Below are positions 1 to 8,265 of a stretch of 11,538 bases of DNA, one piece after another. This stretch comes from 2-02-FULL-62-14 sp035632555 (GTDB taxonomy: Bacteria; Nitrospirota; Nitrospiria; Nitrospirales; Nitrospiraceae). Where the stretch lies: assembly GCA_035632555.1 (NCBI GenBank), contig DASQGO010000089.1:1-11538 (forward strand). Direction: 5' to 3'. The notes under the pieces are model-generated. The model was not told the DNA's origin, made no database searches, and saw nothing but the letters and a program-made list of their open reading frames with translations. Each line of letters opens with the position of its first letter. The first letter of the stretch is position 1. Position numbers and translations under genes: made by a program.

Positions 1-521
1 GGCGTGTCTCCTTCCAGGATCGGCACTGCCGCCTGGATGATGATCGGCCCCTCGTCCACTCCTTCGGTCACGAAATGCACCGTGCAGCCGGACAGCTTCA
101 CGCCATGATCGAGCGCCTTCTTCTGCACATCCAATCCGGGAAACGACGGCAGCAGCGAGGGATGGATGTTCATCATCCGATTCTCATAGGCCTTCACCAG
201 CTCGGAGGTGACGATTTTCATGTAGCCGGCCAGCAGCAGCAATTCGACGTCGTGTTTGCGCAGGACATCCAGCACAGCCCGGTCATAGGCCACGCGCGGA
301 TCAGGCTGTCCGGCGAATGGCTTGGGGTCCAGAAAGACGTCGGTGAGACCGTGCTTCCTGGCCCGTTCCAAAGCCTCGGCATCTTTTTTGTTGCTGAGGA
401 CAAGAACGATCTGCGCGTCGAGTTTTCCTGCTTCGATCGCGTCGATGATGGCTTGGAGGTTGGAACCGCGCCCGGAGGCGAGCACACCGACGCGAAGCTT
501 TTTCGCAGACTTACCCGACAT
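1..521 (-). CDS. purN: Phosphoribosylglycinamide formyltransferase PurN (partial, C-terminus cut by window edge)
   Basis: PurN transfers a formyl group from 10-formyl-tetrahydrofolate to GAR, giving FGAR, the third step of de novo purine synthesis in the cytoplasm. I translated the minus strand from the ATG at 521. It reads MSGKSAKKLRVGVLASGRGS and so on, with 173 residues before the window ends. The SGRGSN phosphate-binding loop is at residues 16-21. The catalytic NIHPSLLP segment gives N118 and H120, and the EGVDEGPI segment gives D156; these correspond to Asn106/His108/Asp144 of the E. coli enzyme. E. coli PurN is 212 residues, so about 40 residues lie outside the window. The start overlaps the end of purM by 11 nt, which implies translational coupling, and the two enzymes serve the same pathway. 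Nothing looks broken in the visible part. The identification is firm. Confidence 0.96.
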   Translation of the reverse strand, partial: MSGKSAKKLRVGVLASGRGSNLQAIIDAIEAGKLDAQIVLVLSNKKDAEALERARKHGLTDVFLDPKPFAGQPDPRVAYDRAVLDVLRKHDVELLLLAGYMKIVTSELVKAYENRMMNIHPSLLPSFPGLDVQKKALDHGVKLSGCTVHFVTEGVDEGPIIIQAAVPILEGDT

Positions 522-1539
522 ACTCCACGCCTGGTTCGCCGGAGACCATTTCGCCGATCTTATAGCCCGTGTCTCCAAACGTTGCGGCTTTCGCAATCAC
601 GGCATCGGCATCTTTCGCCGGCACGATGAGCACGAGTCCGATGCCCATGTTGAACACACGGTACATTTCGGCCTCGTCCACCCGGCCGATTTTCTTGATC
701 AGGGAAAAGATCGGCGGCACCGGCCACGAACCCCGTCGAAGCTGCGCCTTGCAATCTTTGGGAAACACGCGCGGCAGATTTTCCGTCAGCCCTCCGCCCG
801 TGATGTGCGCGATGCCCTTGACTGGAAACTGTCCGGCCAGCGCCAGCACCTGCTTGGCATAAATCCTGGTCGGCGTCAGCAGCACGTCGCCCAGCGGCCG
901 GTCGAGGTCCACCAGCTTGCTGCGGACATCCAAGCCTCCGTCTTCAAACAGCGCGCGGCGGGCCAGCGAAAAACCGTTGCTATGGAGGCCGGTCGAGGCC
1001 AATCCCACCAGCACGTCGCCCGGTTTGATGGTGGCACCGTCGATAATCTTCGTCCGATCCACAACGCCGACGGCAAAACCAGCGAGGTCGTACTCGCCTT
1101 CGGGGTAAAACGACGGCATCTCCGCCGTCTCGCCGCCGATCAAGGCACAGCCGGCCTGCTTGCAGCCTTCCGTGATGCCGCGCACCACGGCTTCGCCCTT
1201 GGTCACCGCAAGCTTCCCCGTTGCAAAATAGTCCAGGAAAAAGAGCGGTTCGGCCCCGCTCACGGCAATGTCGTTCACGCACATGGCCACGAGGTCAATG
1301 CCGACCGTGTCGTGCTTGTCCATTAAGAAGGCAATCTTGAGCTTGGTGCCGACGCCGTCGGTGCCGGAAACAAGGACCGGTTCTTTGTAGCGGTCGGTCT
1401 GGAGCTTGAAGAGGCCGCCGAAGCCGCCGAGATCGGTCAGGACTTCCTGGCGGAAGGTGGAGCGAACGAGCGGTTTAATCCGGCGGACAAACTCGTTGCC
1501 GGCATCAATGTCCACACCTGCCTGGCGGTACGTGGTCAT
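511..1539 (-). CDS. purM: Phosphoribosylformylglycinamidine cyclo-ligase (AIR synthetase) PurM
   Basis: PurM closes the imidazole ring of FGAM with ATP to make AIR, the fifth step of de novo purine synthesis, in the cytoplasm. The product is 342 residues, close to the 345 of E. coli PurM, so it is full length. Family hallmarks are visible: a GTDGVGTKLKIA segment at about residues 59-70, the nucleotide-binding GGETAEMPSFY motif in the middle, a GLHSNGFSLARR stretch, and HITGGGLTENLPRVFP in the second half. The ATG at 1539 matches the usual N-terminus (TYRQAGVDIDAGN); no strong Shine-Dalgarno stands before it. It lies 35 bp downstream of the rRNA methyltransferase gene and overlaps purN by 11 nt, so it is probably read from the same long leftward transcript. 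No PurR- or riboswitch-like element is seen in the short gap before it. Confidence 0.97.
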   Translation of the reverse strand: MTTYRQAGVDIDAGNEFVRRIKPLVRSTFRQEVLTDLGGFGGLFKLQTDRYKEPVLVSGTDGVGTKLKIAFLMDKHDTVGIDLVAMCVNDIAVSGAEPLFFLDYFATGKLAVTKGEAVVRGITEGCKQAGCALIGGETAEMPSFYPEGEYDLAGFAVGVVDRTKIIDGATIKPGDVLVGLASTGLHSNGFSLARRALFEDGGLDVRSKLVDLDRPLGDVLLTPTRIYAKQVLALAGQFPVKGIAHITGGGLTENLPRVFPKDCKAQLRRGSWPVPPIFSLIKKIGRVDEAEMYRVFNMGIGLVLIVPAKDADAVIAKAATFGDTGYKIGEMVSGEPGVEYVG

Positions 1540-1574
1540 GCAAATCGCATCTTAGCGGAGCGAGAGCAAACAGG

Positions 1575-2849
1575 TCAACGAGCCAGTTCCACCAGCGTTT
1601 CCACATGCGCAGTCTGCGGAAACATGTCAAAAGCCTTGAGACGGGCCATTCGATAGCCGCCCGCACAGAGCTTGCCGAGATCGCGCGCCAGCGTCGCAGG
1701 ATCGCAGGACAGATAGAACAGCCTCGGCACGTTCAGCGCCAGCAGGCTGCGCAGCGCCTCCGGACTCAAACCGGTGCGTGGCGGGTCCATGAGCACGGCG
1801 TCATACTCGCCGGACTCTGTCGCATCCAGGCACTCCTCGGCTTTCAGATGCCGGAATCGGCAGCGGCCGATGTGGTTGGTTTTGGCGACATGACGTGCAT
1901 CGGCCAGCGCCCAGCGATTGGCTTCCACCTCCGTCACCAGCGCGCCGCGCCGGGCCAGCGGAAGACCCAGCAGACCGATGCCGGCATACAATTCCAGCAC
2001 CCGGAGTCCGGATGACGGCGCAGCCCATTCGACAAGCGTGCGCGCAAGCGTCTCGGCCAGGGGCCAGTTCGCCTGCATGAACGAACCGTCCGTGATGCGG
2101 AAAAGCAGATCGTCCAGCCGGTCGGCGATCCAATCCTGCCCCGACACCCACCGTCCGCGATTCTCCGCCGTCACCACCTGCCCGATGACGTTTGGGACAT
2201 CCTGGAACAGCGCGAACAGCTTCTCCGCCTGCGAGCGCATCGCCGGACCGGTCCGCCACGACAAGAGTACCGAGCCGAAGGCCACCGACCGCCGCACTTC
2301 CAGCGATTCAACCGGCACCGGCAGCTTGCCGTATCGCGCCAGCCGTTCCTGCACATCCGCGATCACCTTCCGCATCGCCTCCGGCGCGAGCAGGCAGCCG
2401 GCCGCGGCCACCGGCGCATGCGACCCTTCCTCGTGAAAACCGAGCATGAATCCCGGTTTGCCTCGAAACACCACGAAGCGGACCGAGCTGCGGTAGCCAT
2501 AGGGATTGGGGGACGGGACAACTGAGGGAACGTCGACCTGCAGCTTACCGACGCGGGTCAGCGTTTCGGCCAGAATTTCTCGCTTGAACCGGAGCTGCGC
2601 GTCATACTGAATGTGCTGGAGCTGGCAGCCGCCGCAGATTGCATAGACCGGACAGGGCGCGGCGACACGATCAGGCGACGGTTGCAGAACTTCATGCACC
2701 GTCCCCTCCCGGACACCCTTCCGCTTCGCGCCGCCCGTAAACGAAATCGTCTCGCCGGGAATCACCCCGCGCACGAGCAGGACCTGCCCCTCCTGCCGGG
2801 CCAATCCGCGCCCTCCCTGGACAAGCTTCTCAATGGTGATGGTGGACAT
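1575..2849 (-). CDS. rlmD: RumA/TrmA-family RNA (uracil-5-)-methyltransferase, probably 23S rRNA U1939-type (RlmD-like)
   Basis: This enzyme family uses S-adenosylmethionine to make 5-methyluridine in RNA. The 424-residue protein starts with a TRAM-like beta domain (about residues 1-57). Next come the [4Fe-4S] ligands C66, C72 and C75 (CPVYAICGGC), with a likely fourth, C152; this cluster is typical of RumA (RlmD/RlmC) and absent from classical TrmA. The SAM-binding motif VLELYAGIGLLGL is at 284-296 and DPPRTG at 355-360. The catalytic cysteine is C382 in LSCDPATLARD, and the general-base glutamate is likely E417 in HVETLVEL near the C-terminus. The target base cannot be decided from sequence: U1939 (RlmD), U747 (RlmC) or both are possible, so the symbol is tentative. 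It sits 53 bp downstream of the response regulator and 35 bp upstream of purM in the same direction. The ribosome-binding site before the ATG is weak. Confidence 0.92.
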   Translation of the reverse strand: MSTITIEKLVQGGRGLARQEGQVLLVRGVIPGETISFTGGAKRKGVREGTVHEVLQPSPDRVAAPCPVYAICGGCQLQHIQYDAQLRFKREILAETLTRVGKLQVDVPSVVPSPNPYGYRSSVRFVVFRGKPGFMLGFHEEGSHAPVAAAGCLLAPEAMRKVIADVQERLARYGKLPVPVESLEVRRSVAFGSVLLSWRTGPAMRSQAEKLFALFQDVPNVIGQVVTAENRGRWVSGQDWIADRLDDLLFRITDGSFMQANWPLAETLARTLVEWAAPSSGLRVLELYAGIGLLGLPLARRGALVTEVEANRWALADARHVAKTNHIGRCRFRHLKAEECLDATESGEYDAVLMDPPRTGLSPEALRSLLALNVPRLFYLSCDPATLARDLGKLCAGGYRMARLKAFDMFPQTAHVETLVELAR

Positions 2850-2902
2850 GGAGCAAAGAACCTGTGCTGGAAAAAAGAAGTTAAGGCCGCTGGGGTAGCT
2901 GC

Positions 2903-4291
2903 CTAGTTTTCCGGTCTCAGTTCAACGTTCAGCAATTTGATCTTTCTATGCAGGTGGCTGCGTTCGATCTTGAGGTCGTCCGCCGTGCGGGAGACGTTCC
3001 AGTTATGCTCGCGGAGCTTGCGGCTGATGTAGGCCCGTTCGAAAGCATTTCGCGCATCTTTCAGCGAGTCGAAGTTCTTGGCTGCCAGCGGGCTGGGCGC
3101 CATCGCCGTCCCGCCCGAGGCCGTGGAGTGTGACTGCAGCAGCAGACCGATATGGGAGGGATCGATGGTCTCGCTCGGCACCATGATCATCAGCCGCTCG
3201 ATCAGATTGCTCAATTCACGGATATTCCCCGGCCAGTCGTACTGCTCCAAGGCCACCAGCGCCTCCGCGGTGATGTCTTTCGGTTTCACCTTCTGATCTT
3301 CCGCGTGGGTCTTGAGGAAATGCTTCACCAGCAATGGGATGTCCTGCTTCCGCTCGCGGAGCGGCGGCGCTTCGATCGGCACCACGTTGAGCCGGTAGTA
3401 TAGGTCCTCCCTGAAATTCCCCTTCTTGATTTCCGCCTGCAGATCCTTGTTGGACGCGGCGATGACGCGGACGTCCACCTTGATGACCTTGGTCCCTCCC
3501 ACCCGCATGAACTGCTGTTCCTGCAACACGCGCAGCACCTTGGCCTGGGTACTCAAGCTCATGTCGCCGATCTCGTCCAGGAACAGCGTGCCGCCGTCCG
3601 CCTGCTCGAACTGACCGCGCTTCTGCGTCGTCGCGCCGGTGAACGATCCCTTCTCATGCCCGAGCAATTCGCTCTCGATGAGTGTTTCGGGAATTGCTGC
3701 GCAATTGACGGCGACGAACGGCTTCTCGGCACGCGGGCTGTGCTGGTGGATCGCGCGGGCCACCAGCTCCTTGCCCGTTCCGTTTTCGCCGCCGATCAGC
3801 ACGCGGGCATTGGCGGGGCCGGCAGTCTTGATCAGCGCACGCAGCTTCTGCATGACCGGCGAGGTGCCAACCAGCTCGAACTGCCGGTCCACCTTGCTGC
3901 GCAGCGTTTTGTTTTCCTCCTGAAGCCGCCGCTGATCCAGCGCATGCCGCACGCGCAGCGTGACGTTTTCCAGCGAGAGCGGCTTTTCGATGAAATCGTA
4001 GGCGCCGAGCTTGATGGCCTTCACGGCCGTCTCGATGTTGCCGTGCCCCGACATCATGACGACCTGCACCTGCGGCGCCTGTTCGCGCGCGCGTTTGAGC
4101 GTCTCGATGCCATCCAGTTCGGGCATCCAGATGTCGAGCATCATGAGATCCGGCGGATCGGCCCCCAGCATCTTCAACGCCTCCTGCCCGCTCTTGGCCA
4201 TGGCGATCTGATACCCCTCGTCCTCGAGGATCTTGCTCAGGGACGTCAGGATCGCCGGCTCGTCGTCAACGATCAAAATCGATTCCGCCAT
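2903..4291 (-). CDS. ntrX: Sigma-54-dependent response regulator, NtrX/NtrC family
   Basis: This is a cytoplasmic transcription activator that works with RNA polymerase carrying sigma-54 once phosphorylated, most likely by the adjacent kinase. The 462 residues show the full three-domain plan. The receiver domain (about 1-120) has acidic D9/D10, the phospho-acceptor D53 in MLDIWMP, S81 and K103. The AAA+ domain (about 138-375) has Walker A GGENGTGKE at 167-175, the sigma-54 contact loop as GSFTGA at 215-220 (alanine replaced by serine, the key threonine kept), Walker B GGTLFLDE at 233-240, and likely arginine-finger residues in FREDLYYRL at 293-301. A Fis-type helix-turn-helix lies at about 412-455 (NVSRTADDLKIERSHLHRKI). 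The ATG at 4291 has GGAG about 7 nt upstream and starts 11 bp after the kinase stop codon, so the two genes are co-translated. The NtrX assignment rests on the partner kinase's NtrY layout; AtoC/ZraR-type naming is the alternative. Confidence 0.95.
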   Translation of the reverse strand: MAESILIVDDEPAILTSLSKILEDEGYQIAMAKSGQEALKMLGADPPDLMMLDIWMPELDGIETLKRAREQAPQVQVVMMSGHGNIETAVKAIKLGAYDFIEKPLSLENVTLRVRHALDQRRLQEENKTLRSKVDRQFELVGTSPVMQKLRALIKTAGPANARVLIGGENGTGKELVARAIHQHSPRAEKPFVAVNCAAIPETLIESELLGHEKGSFTGATTQKRGQFEQADGGTLFLDEIGDMSLSTQAKVLRVLQEQQFMRVGGTKVIKVDVRVIAASNKDLQAEIKKGNFREDLYYRLNVVPIEAPPLRERKQDIPLLVKHFLKTHAEDQKVKPKDITAEALVALEQYDWPGNIRELSNLIERLMIMVPSETIDPSHIGLLLQSHSTASGGTAMAPSPLAAKNFDSLKDARNAFERAYISRKLREHNWNVSRTADDLKIERSHLHRKIKLLNVELRPEN

Positions 4292-4302
4292 TCAGTGCTC
4301 CA

Positions 4303-6609
4303 TTATGTCGGAAGCTCAAACGTAAACACCGCGCCCCTGGGCTCGTTGCGATCGGCGTGAATCTGGCCCTCGTGATCCGTGATGATGCGTTGCACGATGG
4401 CCAGGCCCAGCCCCGTTCCCGTCCGCTTTCGGGTGAAATAGGGCAGGAACAGTTTGTCCATATCCTCCGGACTGATTCCAGGCCCATCATCCGCCACCCT
4501 GACCACCGCGCGGCGGCGCTTGGCATCGTGCTTCGTCGTGATCCGCACGCTGCCCTTCTGCTCCATCGCCTGGACCGCATTGTCGAGCAAATTGACGAAG
4601 ACACGGTTGAGCTGCTCGCGGTCGAAATTCATGTACGGCAGGGCGTCGTCCAATTCCATGGAAAATTGCACGTCACGATGGGCGCCCCGGTAGAGCGCGA
4701 CCACGTCGCGCACCACGTCGTGCAGCGACTGCCGAGCCATCTGCGGTGCCGGCATCCGCGCGTACTTGGAAAACTCGTCCACCATCCGCTTGAGGCTGTT
4801 GACCTCGCTGATGATCACGTTCGTGGATTCCTCGAACACGCTGTTGAAGTCCGGCGCCTTCTCGTCGAATTTTTTCCGGAGCCGCTGGGCGGACAGCTGA
4901 ATGGGCGTCAGCGGGTTCTTGATCTCATGCGCGATGCGCTGCGCCACTTCCTTCCACGTCGCCACTTTCTGCGCCTTCATCAACTCGGTCAGGTCTTCGA
5001 ACACGAGCACGAATCCCAGGTCCTTGCCCGCCTCGTTCCGCATGCGCGAGAGATTCAGCACGGTGGTCATGGGTTTCCCCTGCACCTCCATCGTGCCTTC
5101 CAGTGACAGGGTATCCAGCGCGTCCGCCAGGATGCGGTCGTACGCATTCTGGAACAGATCGAGTTTCAGCTCCTTGAAGGCCTCGTTGACCGGGCGGCCA
5201 CGCAGCCGGTCGCCCCACACGCCGAGGATGCGCTCCGCCGACGGGTTCACGGTCGTGATCGAGCCGGAGCGGTCGATGGACAGCACGCCCGCCGCCACCG
5301 TCGCCAGCACCGCTTCGATGTAGGCGCGGCGGCGATCGAGCGACACGTTGGCTTCTTCGATTTTCGTCTTGCTGCTGCGTAAATCGTCGGTCATCCGGTT
5401 GAAGGACGCCACTAGGGTGCCGATCTCATCCGCCGCCTTGACCTGAATCTTGACGTCGAGATTGCCGTGTGCGATGGCTTCCGTCGCTTCCGCCAGCCGT
5501 TGGATCGGCACCGTGATGCCGCGCGCCACGTAGAATCCGAACCAGGTCGCGCCGAACAGGATCATTACCGTGATCACGGCGACGAACAGATAGGCCGCGA
5601 CCTTGATCGGCTTCTGCATGGCCTTGATCTGCCGGTACTCCGTATACTGCCGGGAAATCCCCTCCATCTTCGCCAGCAGCGACTCCGGCACGTAAGAAGC
5701 CACGACCACGACACCGTCGATTTCGCCCTGCTTGACGTTCGAGGCAATCGGCACGCCGGCACGAATCAATCGCCCGCTCTGCGCCTCCTGTACCGATGTC
5801 ATCTCCTGCCTGTTGTTCACCACTTGCAGGACCAGTTGCCCGATCGGCAATTCCACAACCGACGCCGACACCTGCGGATCCACAGCCTTGGTCAGCAATT
5901 CCAGCTTGGGCGAATAGATCTCGATGCTCGCCAGATTGTGCTCCGCCCGTTTGCGCGCCATGCCGGCCGCCAGGAGATCGCGCAGGTCGCGCTTCATCCA
6001 TTCCTCGCGATAGATTTCCAGGCTGATGGCCCGCGCGTTATTGATCGCCAGGGCCACGTGCCCTTCGTGGTGCAGCCGCGCCACGTCCTGGGCATCCTTC
6101 AGCACCTGCTCGATCTGCTCGTTGAACCAGACGTCCATCGCCTTCGTCACCAGCCCGCTCGCGACGACCGCCAGCAGCACCGTCGGAATCAGTGAGAATC
6201 CGATGAACGCCGCGACCAGCTTGGCCCGGAATCCGGAACCCACCAGCCGGTGCCGACGCTCGAAGTAGGCCTTGATCAAACTGCGGGACAGCAGCAGCGT
6301 CAGGATGACCAGCCCGATCAGGTCCAAATTGACGAGGAGCAGGACAAAGGCATAGCTCGCATCCGGCAGGAGCGCGCCGGGATCGGCTGTCCCGGTAAAA
6401 ATATCCTGTGCGTAATAGTAGGTCAGCACAAGACTGGGAACAAGCAGCAGGAGGACGGTCCATACCGGCGTCCAGTGCGGGCGACGCCGGTCCCGTTCAT
6501 CGGTATATTCGCCGGACCGCAGCCCGGGTTGGGACACGGGTGCATTCGTGCGGCGTGAATCTTCCGCACGCCCTTTCGTGTCCACCGGCGGATCGAACAG
6601 GCCCGGCAT
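4303..6609 (-). CDS. ntrY: Membrane sensor histidine kinase, NtrY type
   Basis: This is an inner-membrane kinase that should phosphorylate the regulator encoded just downstream. I choose the ATG at 6609 (768 residues) rather than an upstream ATG at 6648. It forms TAATG with the stop of the preceding gene and has a purine-rich GGGGAAGGGA just before it. Hydrophobic segments lie at about 46-67, 84-108 and 129-157. A probable extracytoplasmic sensor stretch (about 158-336) follows, then a fourth membrane segment at 337-362, a HAMP domain (about 363-416) and a PAS domain (about 428-540). The HisKA helix has the phospho-accepting H561 in AHEIKNPLTPIQ. The ATPase domain has the N box NLLDNAVQAM (around N677), DDGPGIS (707-713) and GTGLGLA (731-737). 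Three amino-terminal membrane helices followed by a sensor, HAMP and PAS is the NtrY layout. The stimulus is unknown; NtrYX systems have been tied to nitrogen, redox and envelope control in other bacteria. Confidence 0.94.
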   Translation of the reverse strand: MPGLFDPPVDTKGRAEDSRRTNAPVSQPGLRSGEYTDERDRRRPHWTPVWTVLLLLVPSLVLTYYYAQDIFTGTADPGALLPDASYAFVLLLVNLDLIGLVILTLLLSRSLIKAYFERRHRLVGSGFRAKLVAAFIGFSLIPTVLLAVVASGLVTKAMDVWFNEQIEQVLKDAQDVARLHHEGHVALAINNARAISLEIYREEWMKRDLRDLLAAGMARKRAEHNLASIEIYSPKLELLTKAVDPQVSASVVELPIGQLVLQVVNNRQEMTSVQEAQSGRLIRAGVPIASNVKQGEIDGVVVVASYVPESLLAKMEGISRQYTEYRQIKAMQKPIKVAAYLFVAVITVMILFGATWFGFYVARGITVPIQRLAEATEAIAHGNLDVKIQVKAADEIGTLVASFNRMTDDLRSSKTKIEEANVSLDRRRAYIEAVLATVAAGVLSIDRSGSITTVNPSAERILGVWGDRLRGRPVNEAFKELKLDLFQNAYDRILADALDTLSLEGTMEVQGKPMTTVLNLSRMRNEAGKDLGFVLVFEDLTELMKAQKVATWKEVAQRIAHEIKNPLTPIQLSAQRLRKKFDEKAPDFNSVFEESTNVIISEVNSLKRMVDEFSKYARMPAPQMARQSLHDVVRDVVALYRGAHRDVQFSMELDDALPYMNFDREQLNRVFVNLLDNAVQAMEQKGSVRITTKHDAKRRRAVVRVADDGPGISPEDMDKLFLPYFTRKRTGTGLGLAIVQRIITDHEGQIHADRNEPRGAVFTFELPT

Positions 6610-7766
6610 TAAAATCCCTTCCCCGCCTGAACCTGAGCGGTCACCCACGATGAGTCGAAGTCGCTGTACCGCTCATGGAACAGGGCTTCAAAAGCTTCCG
6701 CGAAATCCGGCGTGATGGCGAGCGACTCCAGCAGCCGGCGAACCGGCGCAATCCCGTGACGCTGCATCAACGCACGGGTGGCGCCATAGCTTTCCGCATA
6801 GGCCAGCGAGGCGTCGCCCGGCGGCAGTTCGAGAAAACTCCGGTGCAGCGCCGCCAGCGGAGGCCGCTCGCCCGCGCGAATCCGCTGCCCTTCGCGTTCC
6901 CACGATCCGGCGGCATCCGGTCCCCGTTCCCAATACAGGGCCAGCCCTTCGTTCAGCCAGGCCGGCGCCTGTCCGCCGCTCAGCCGATGGACGATCACGT
7001 GCATGTACTCGTGCCGTAGCAACGCGTCGACCGGCGACGGATCACCCGACATCCGTTCCACCGGCAAATGAATCCGGCCGTCGAACAGCCCCTGAGCCCA
7101 GTCGGGACCCGACGCTGTTCCCTGAAACTGATCGCGCGGATAGAGCACGACGACGATACGGGATGCCGGAAAGTACGACCACTGGGTTCCAGTGGTCCGG
7201 TAGACCGTTTCCAGACGGTCGGCTACAGCGTTGGCCACTGCACGATCCGTCGAGCGGTGAAACTTTACGATGAAGTGCGCGCTGAACAGCCGGTCCAATC
7301 CGGCTTCCGCCTCGGCCGCGCGGCGGGCAGCGAGCACGCGTCCCTTGATGCCGGCATCCGCGGGGTCCTGCCGGGCGGCAATTTCATAATGACGCACTGC
7401 CTGGTCGATTTCGCCGCGCTGGTCGTATATGTCGCCCAGGAACTTGTGGGCCGGAGCCGAGCCGGGATCGAGCAGCAAGACTTTCCGGAACGTCGCCGCC
7501 GCCTGCTCGTCCTTGACCAGCAGATGCTGGCTGACGCCCAGTCCGATCAGCAATGACGAATCCGCCGGTGCGAGCGCCGAGGCTTCGGCAAAAGCCTGCG
7601 CCGCCCGGTAATACTCCCCGCTCTTGACCAGCTTCCACCCGGTGTCCGCCAGCGAGGCGGCGCGGGTTTTCGCGTCCGGTTGCGGCTTCCCGGCCCAACC
7701 CGATCCGGCGAGACACAACACCGCGATGAGCACGGCCCCGATTATTCTTGCAGGAGATATCATCAT
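6609..7766 (-). CDS. Exported TPR protein with a peptidase MA-like (HExxH) metalloprotease domain
   Basis: This is a predicted extracytoplasmic protein with tetratricopeptide repeats and a zinc-metallopeptidase-like domain; the substrate is unknown. I start it at the ATG at 7766 (385 residues). The product then begins with a clean signal peptide (about residues 1-25, hydrophobic core IIGAVLIAVLCLAG, likely cleavage after GSGWA). An in-frame ATG at 7862 would add 32 residues inside the upstream gene, and a GTG at 7769 is also possible. No good Shine-Dalgarno decides between them. Three TPR-like units span about 36-138. The peptidase domain carries HEYMH at 252-256 and WLNEGLALYWE at 270-280, where E273 would be the third zinc ligand, the gluzincin arrangement of the peptidase MA-like family. 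The stop codon overlaps the kinase start (TAATG), so the two proteins are made together. A pure scaffolding role is possible if the site is not active. Confidence 0.85.
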   Translation of the reverse strand: MMISPARIIGAVLIAVLCLAGSGWAGKPQPDAKTRAASLADTGWKLVKSGEYYRAAQAFAEASALAPADSSLLIGLGVSQHLLVKDEQAAATFRKVLLLDPGSAPAHKFLGDIYDQRGEIDQAVRHYEIAARQDPADAGIKGRVLAARRAAEAEAGLDRLFSAHFIVKFHRSTDRAVANAVADRLETVYRTTGTQWSYFPASRIVVVLYPRDQFQGTASGPDWAQGLFDGRIHLPVERMSGDPSPVDALLRHEYMHVIVHRLSGGQAPAWLNEGLALYWERGPDAAGSWEREGQRIRAGERPPLAALHRSFLELPPGDASLAYAESYGATRALMQRHGIAPVRRLLESLAITPDFAEAFEALFHERYSDFDSSWVTAQVQAGKGF

Positions 7767-7818
7767 CACGGATGACTCGAGCGCAGGGAGGCGGTTGGCT
7801 GTCGATCCGGGCACGAAA

Positions 7819-8238
7819 TCAAGAAGCCGATGGTGCTTTCTTCCCAGACGCCAGATCGACATACTTCATTCGCAGGGCATACAGCATATCCGTGAGCATC
7901 GCCTGTTCTTCCTGGTTCAAATTGCCCTTTGTCTTGGCCTCCAACACGGACAGAATGTCGATGATTTCCTTGGCTTGCGGCAGATTGACGGGGATCTTCC
8001 CCTGCCGGGGATCCAATTGCTCGCCCATGAGCATAAGGGCGGAGGTGCTGAGCGAAAAAACAAACGACGCGAATGTGACGGGCGGATGCGGCTCGTGGCC
8101 ATGGTCCGTCCCATGCGTAGGATCCGGCGCCGACGAGGATGCGGCTGCTGCCGGACGGCCGGGCCCGGCTGCCGCAGGCTCGTCGCCCCGTCCCCGCTTG
8201 TCTCGGATGACAAAGCCCTGTTCTTCTTCTTTGGCCAT
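7819..8238 (-). CDS. DUF1844 family protein
   Basis: This is a small cytoplasmic protein of 139 residues with a recognisable DUF1844 core. The N-terminus EEEQGFVIRDKRGRG matches the usual opening of the family. The region from about residue 54 (VTFASFVFSLSTSALMLMGE) through NLPQAKEIIDILSVLEAKTKGNL to MLYALRMKYVDLA at 118-130 is the conserved helical domain. The biochemical function of DUF1844 is not known to me. Residues 20-53 form an Ala/Pro/Gly-rich linker ending in a histidine cluster (H42, H46, H48, H51), which could bind a metal or be only low-complexity sequence. It is the first gene of the leftward run, with a candidate promoter 28 bp or more upstream of its ATG. The Shine-Dalgarno (AGGG very close to the ATG) is poor. 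No signal peptide is seen. Confidence 0.88.
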   Translation of the reverse strand: MAKEEEQGFVIRDKRGRGDEPAAAGPGRPAAAASSSAPDPTHGTDHGHEPHPPVTFASFVFSLSTSALMLMGEQLDPRQGKIPVNLPQAKEIIDILSVLEAKTKGNLNQEEQAMLTDMLYALRMKYVDLASGKKAPSAS

Positions 8239-8265
8239 GCCCTAACCGTGTGAAATCTTGCGTGT

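Noticed and set aside
322..1326. Long plus-strand open frame (334 codons) opposite purM and purN
   Set aside because: It is antisense to two well-identified genes, has Arg/His-rich composition without a domain, and is the usual open-frame shadow in GC-rich DNA.
3656..5106. Plus-strand open frames opposite the NtrX and NtrY genes
   Set aside because: They mirror strong coding sequence on the other strand and read as His/Arg/Leu-rich shadow protein without a ribosome site.
6609..6648. Upstream ATG at 6648 as kinase start
   Set aside because: It would add 13 Gly/Ser-rich residues inside the preceding gene without a ribosome site, while the ATG at 6609 has both a purine-rich site and TAATG coupling.
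7767..7862. Upstream ATG at 7862 as start of the TPR-peptidase
   Set aside because: The extra 32 residues overlap DUF1844 and would bury a textbook signal peptide in the interior.
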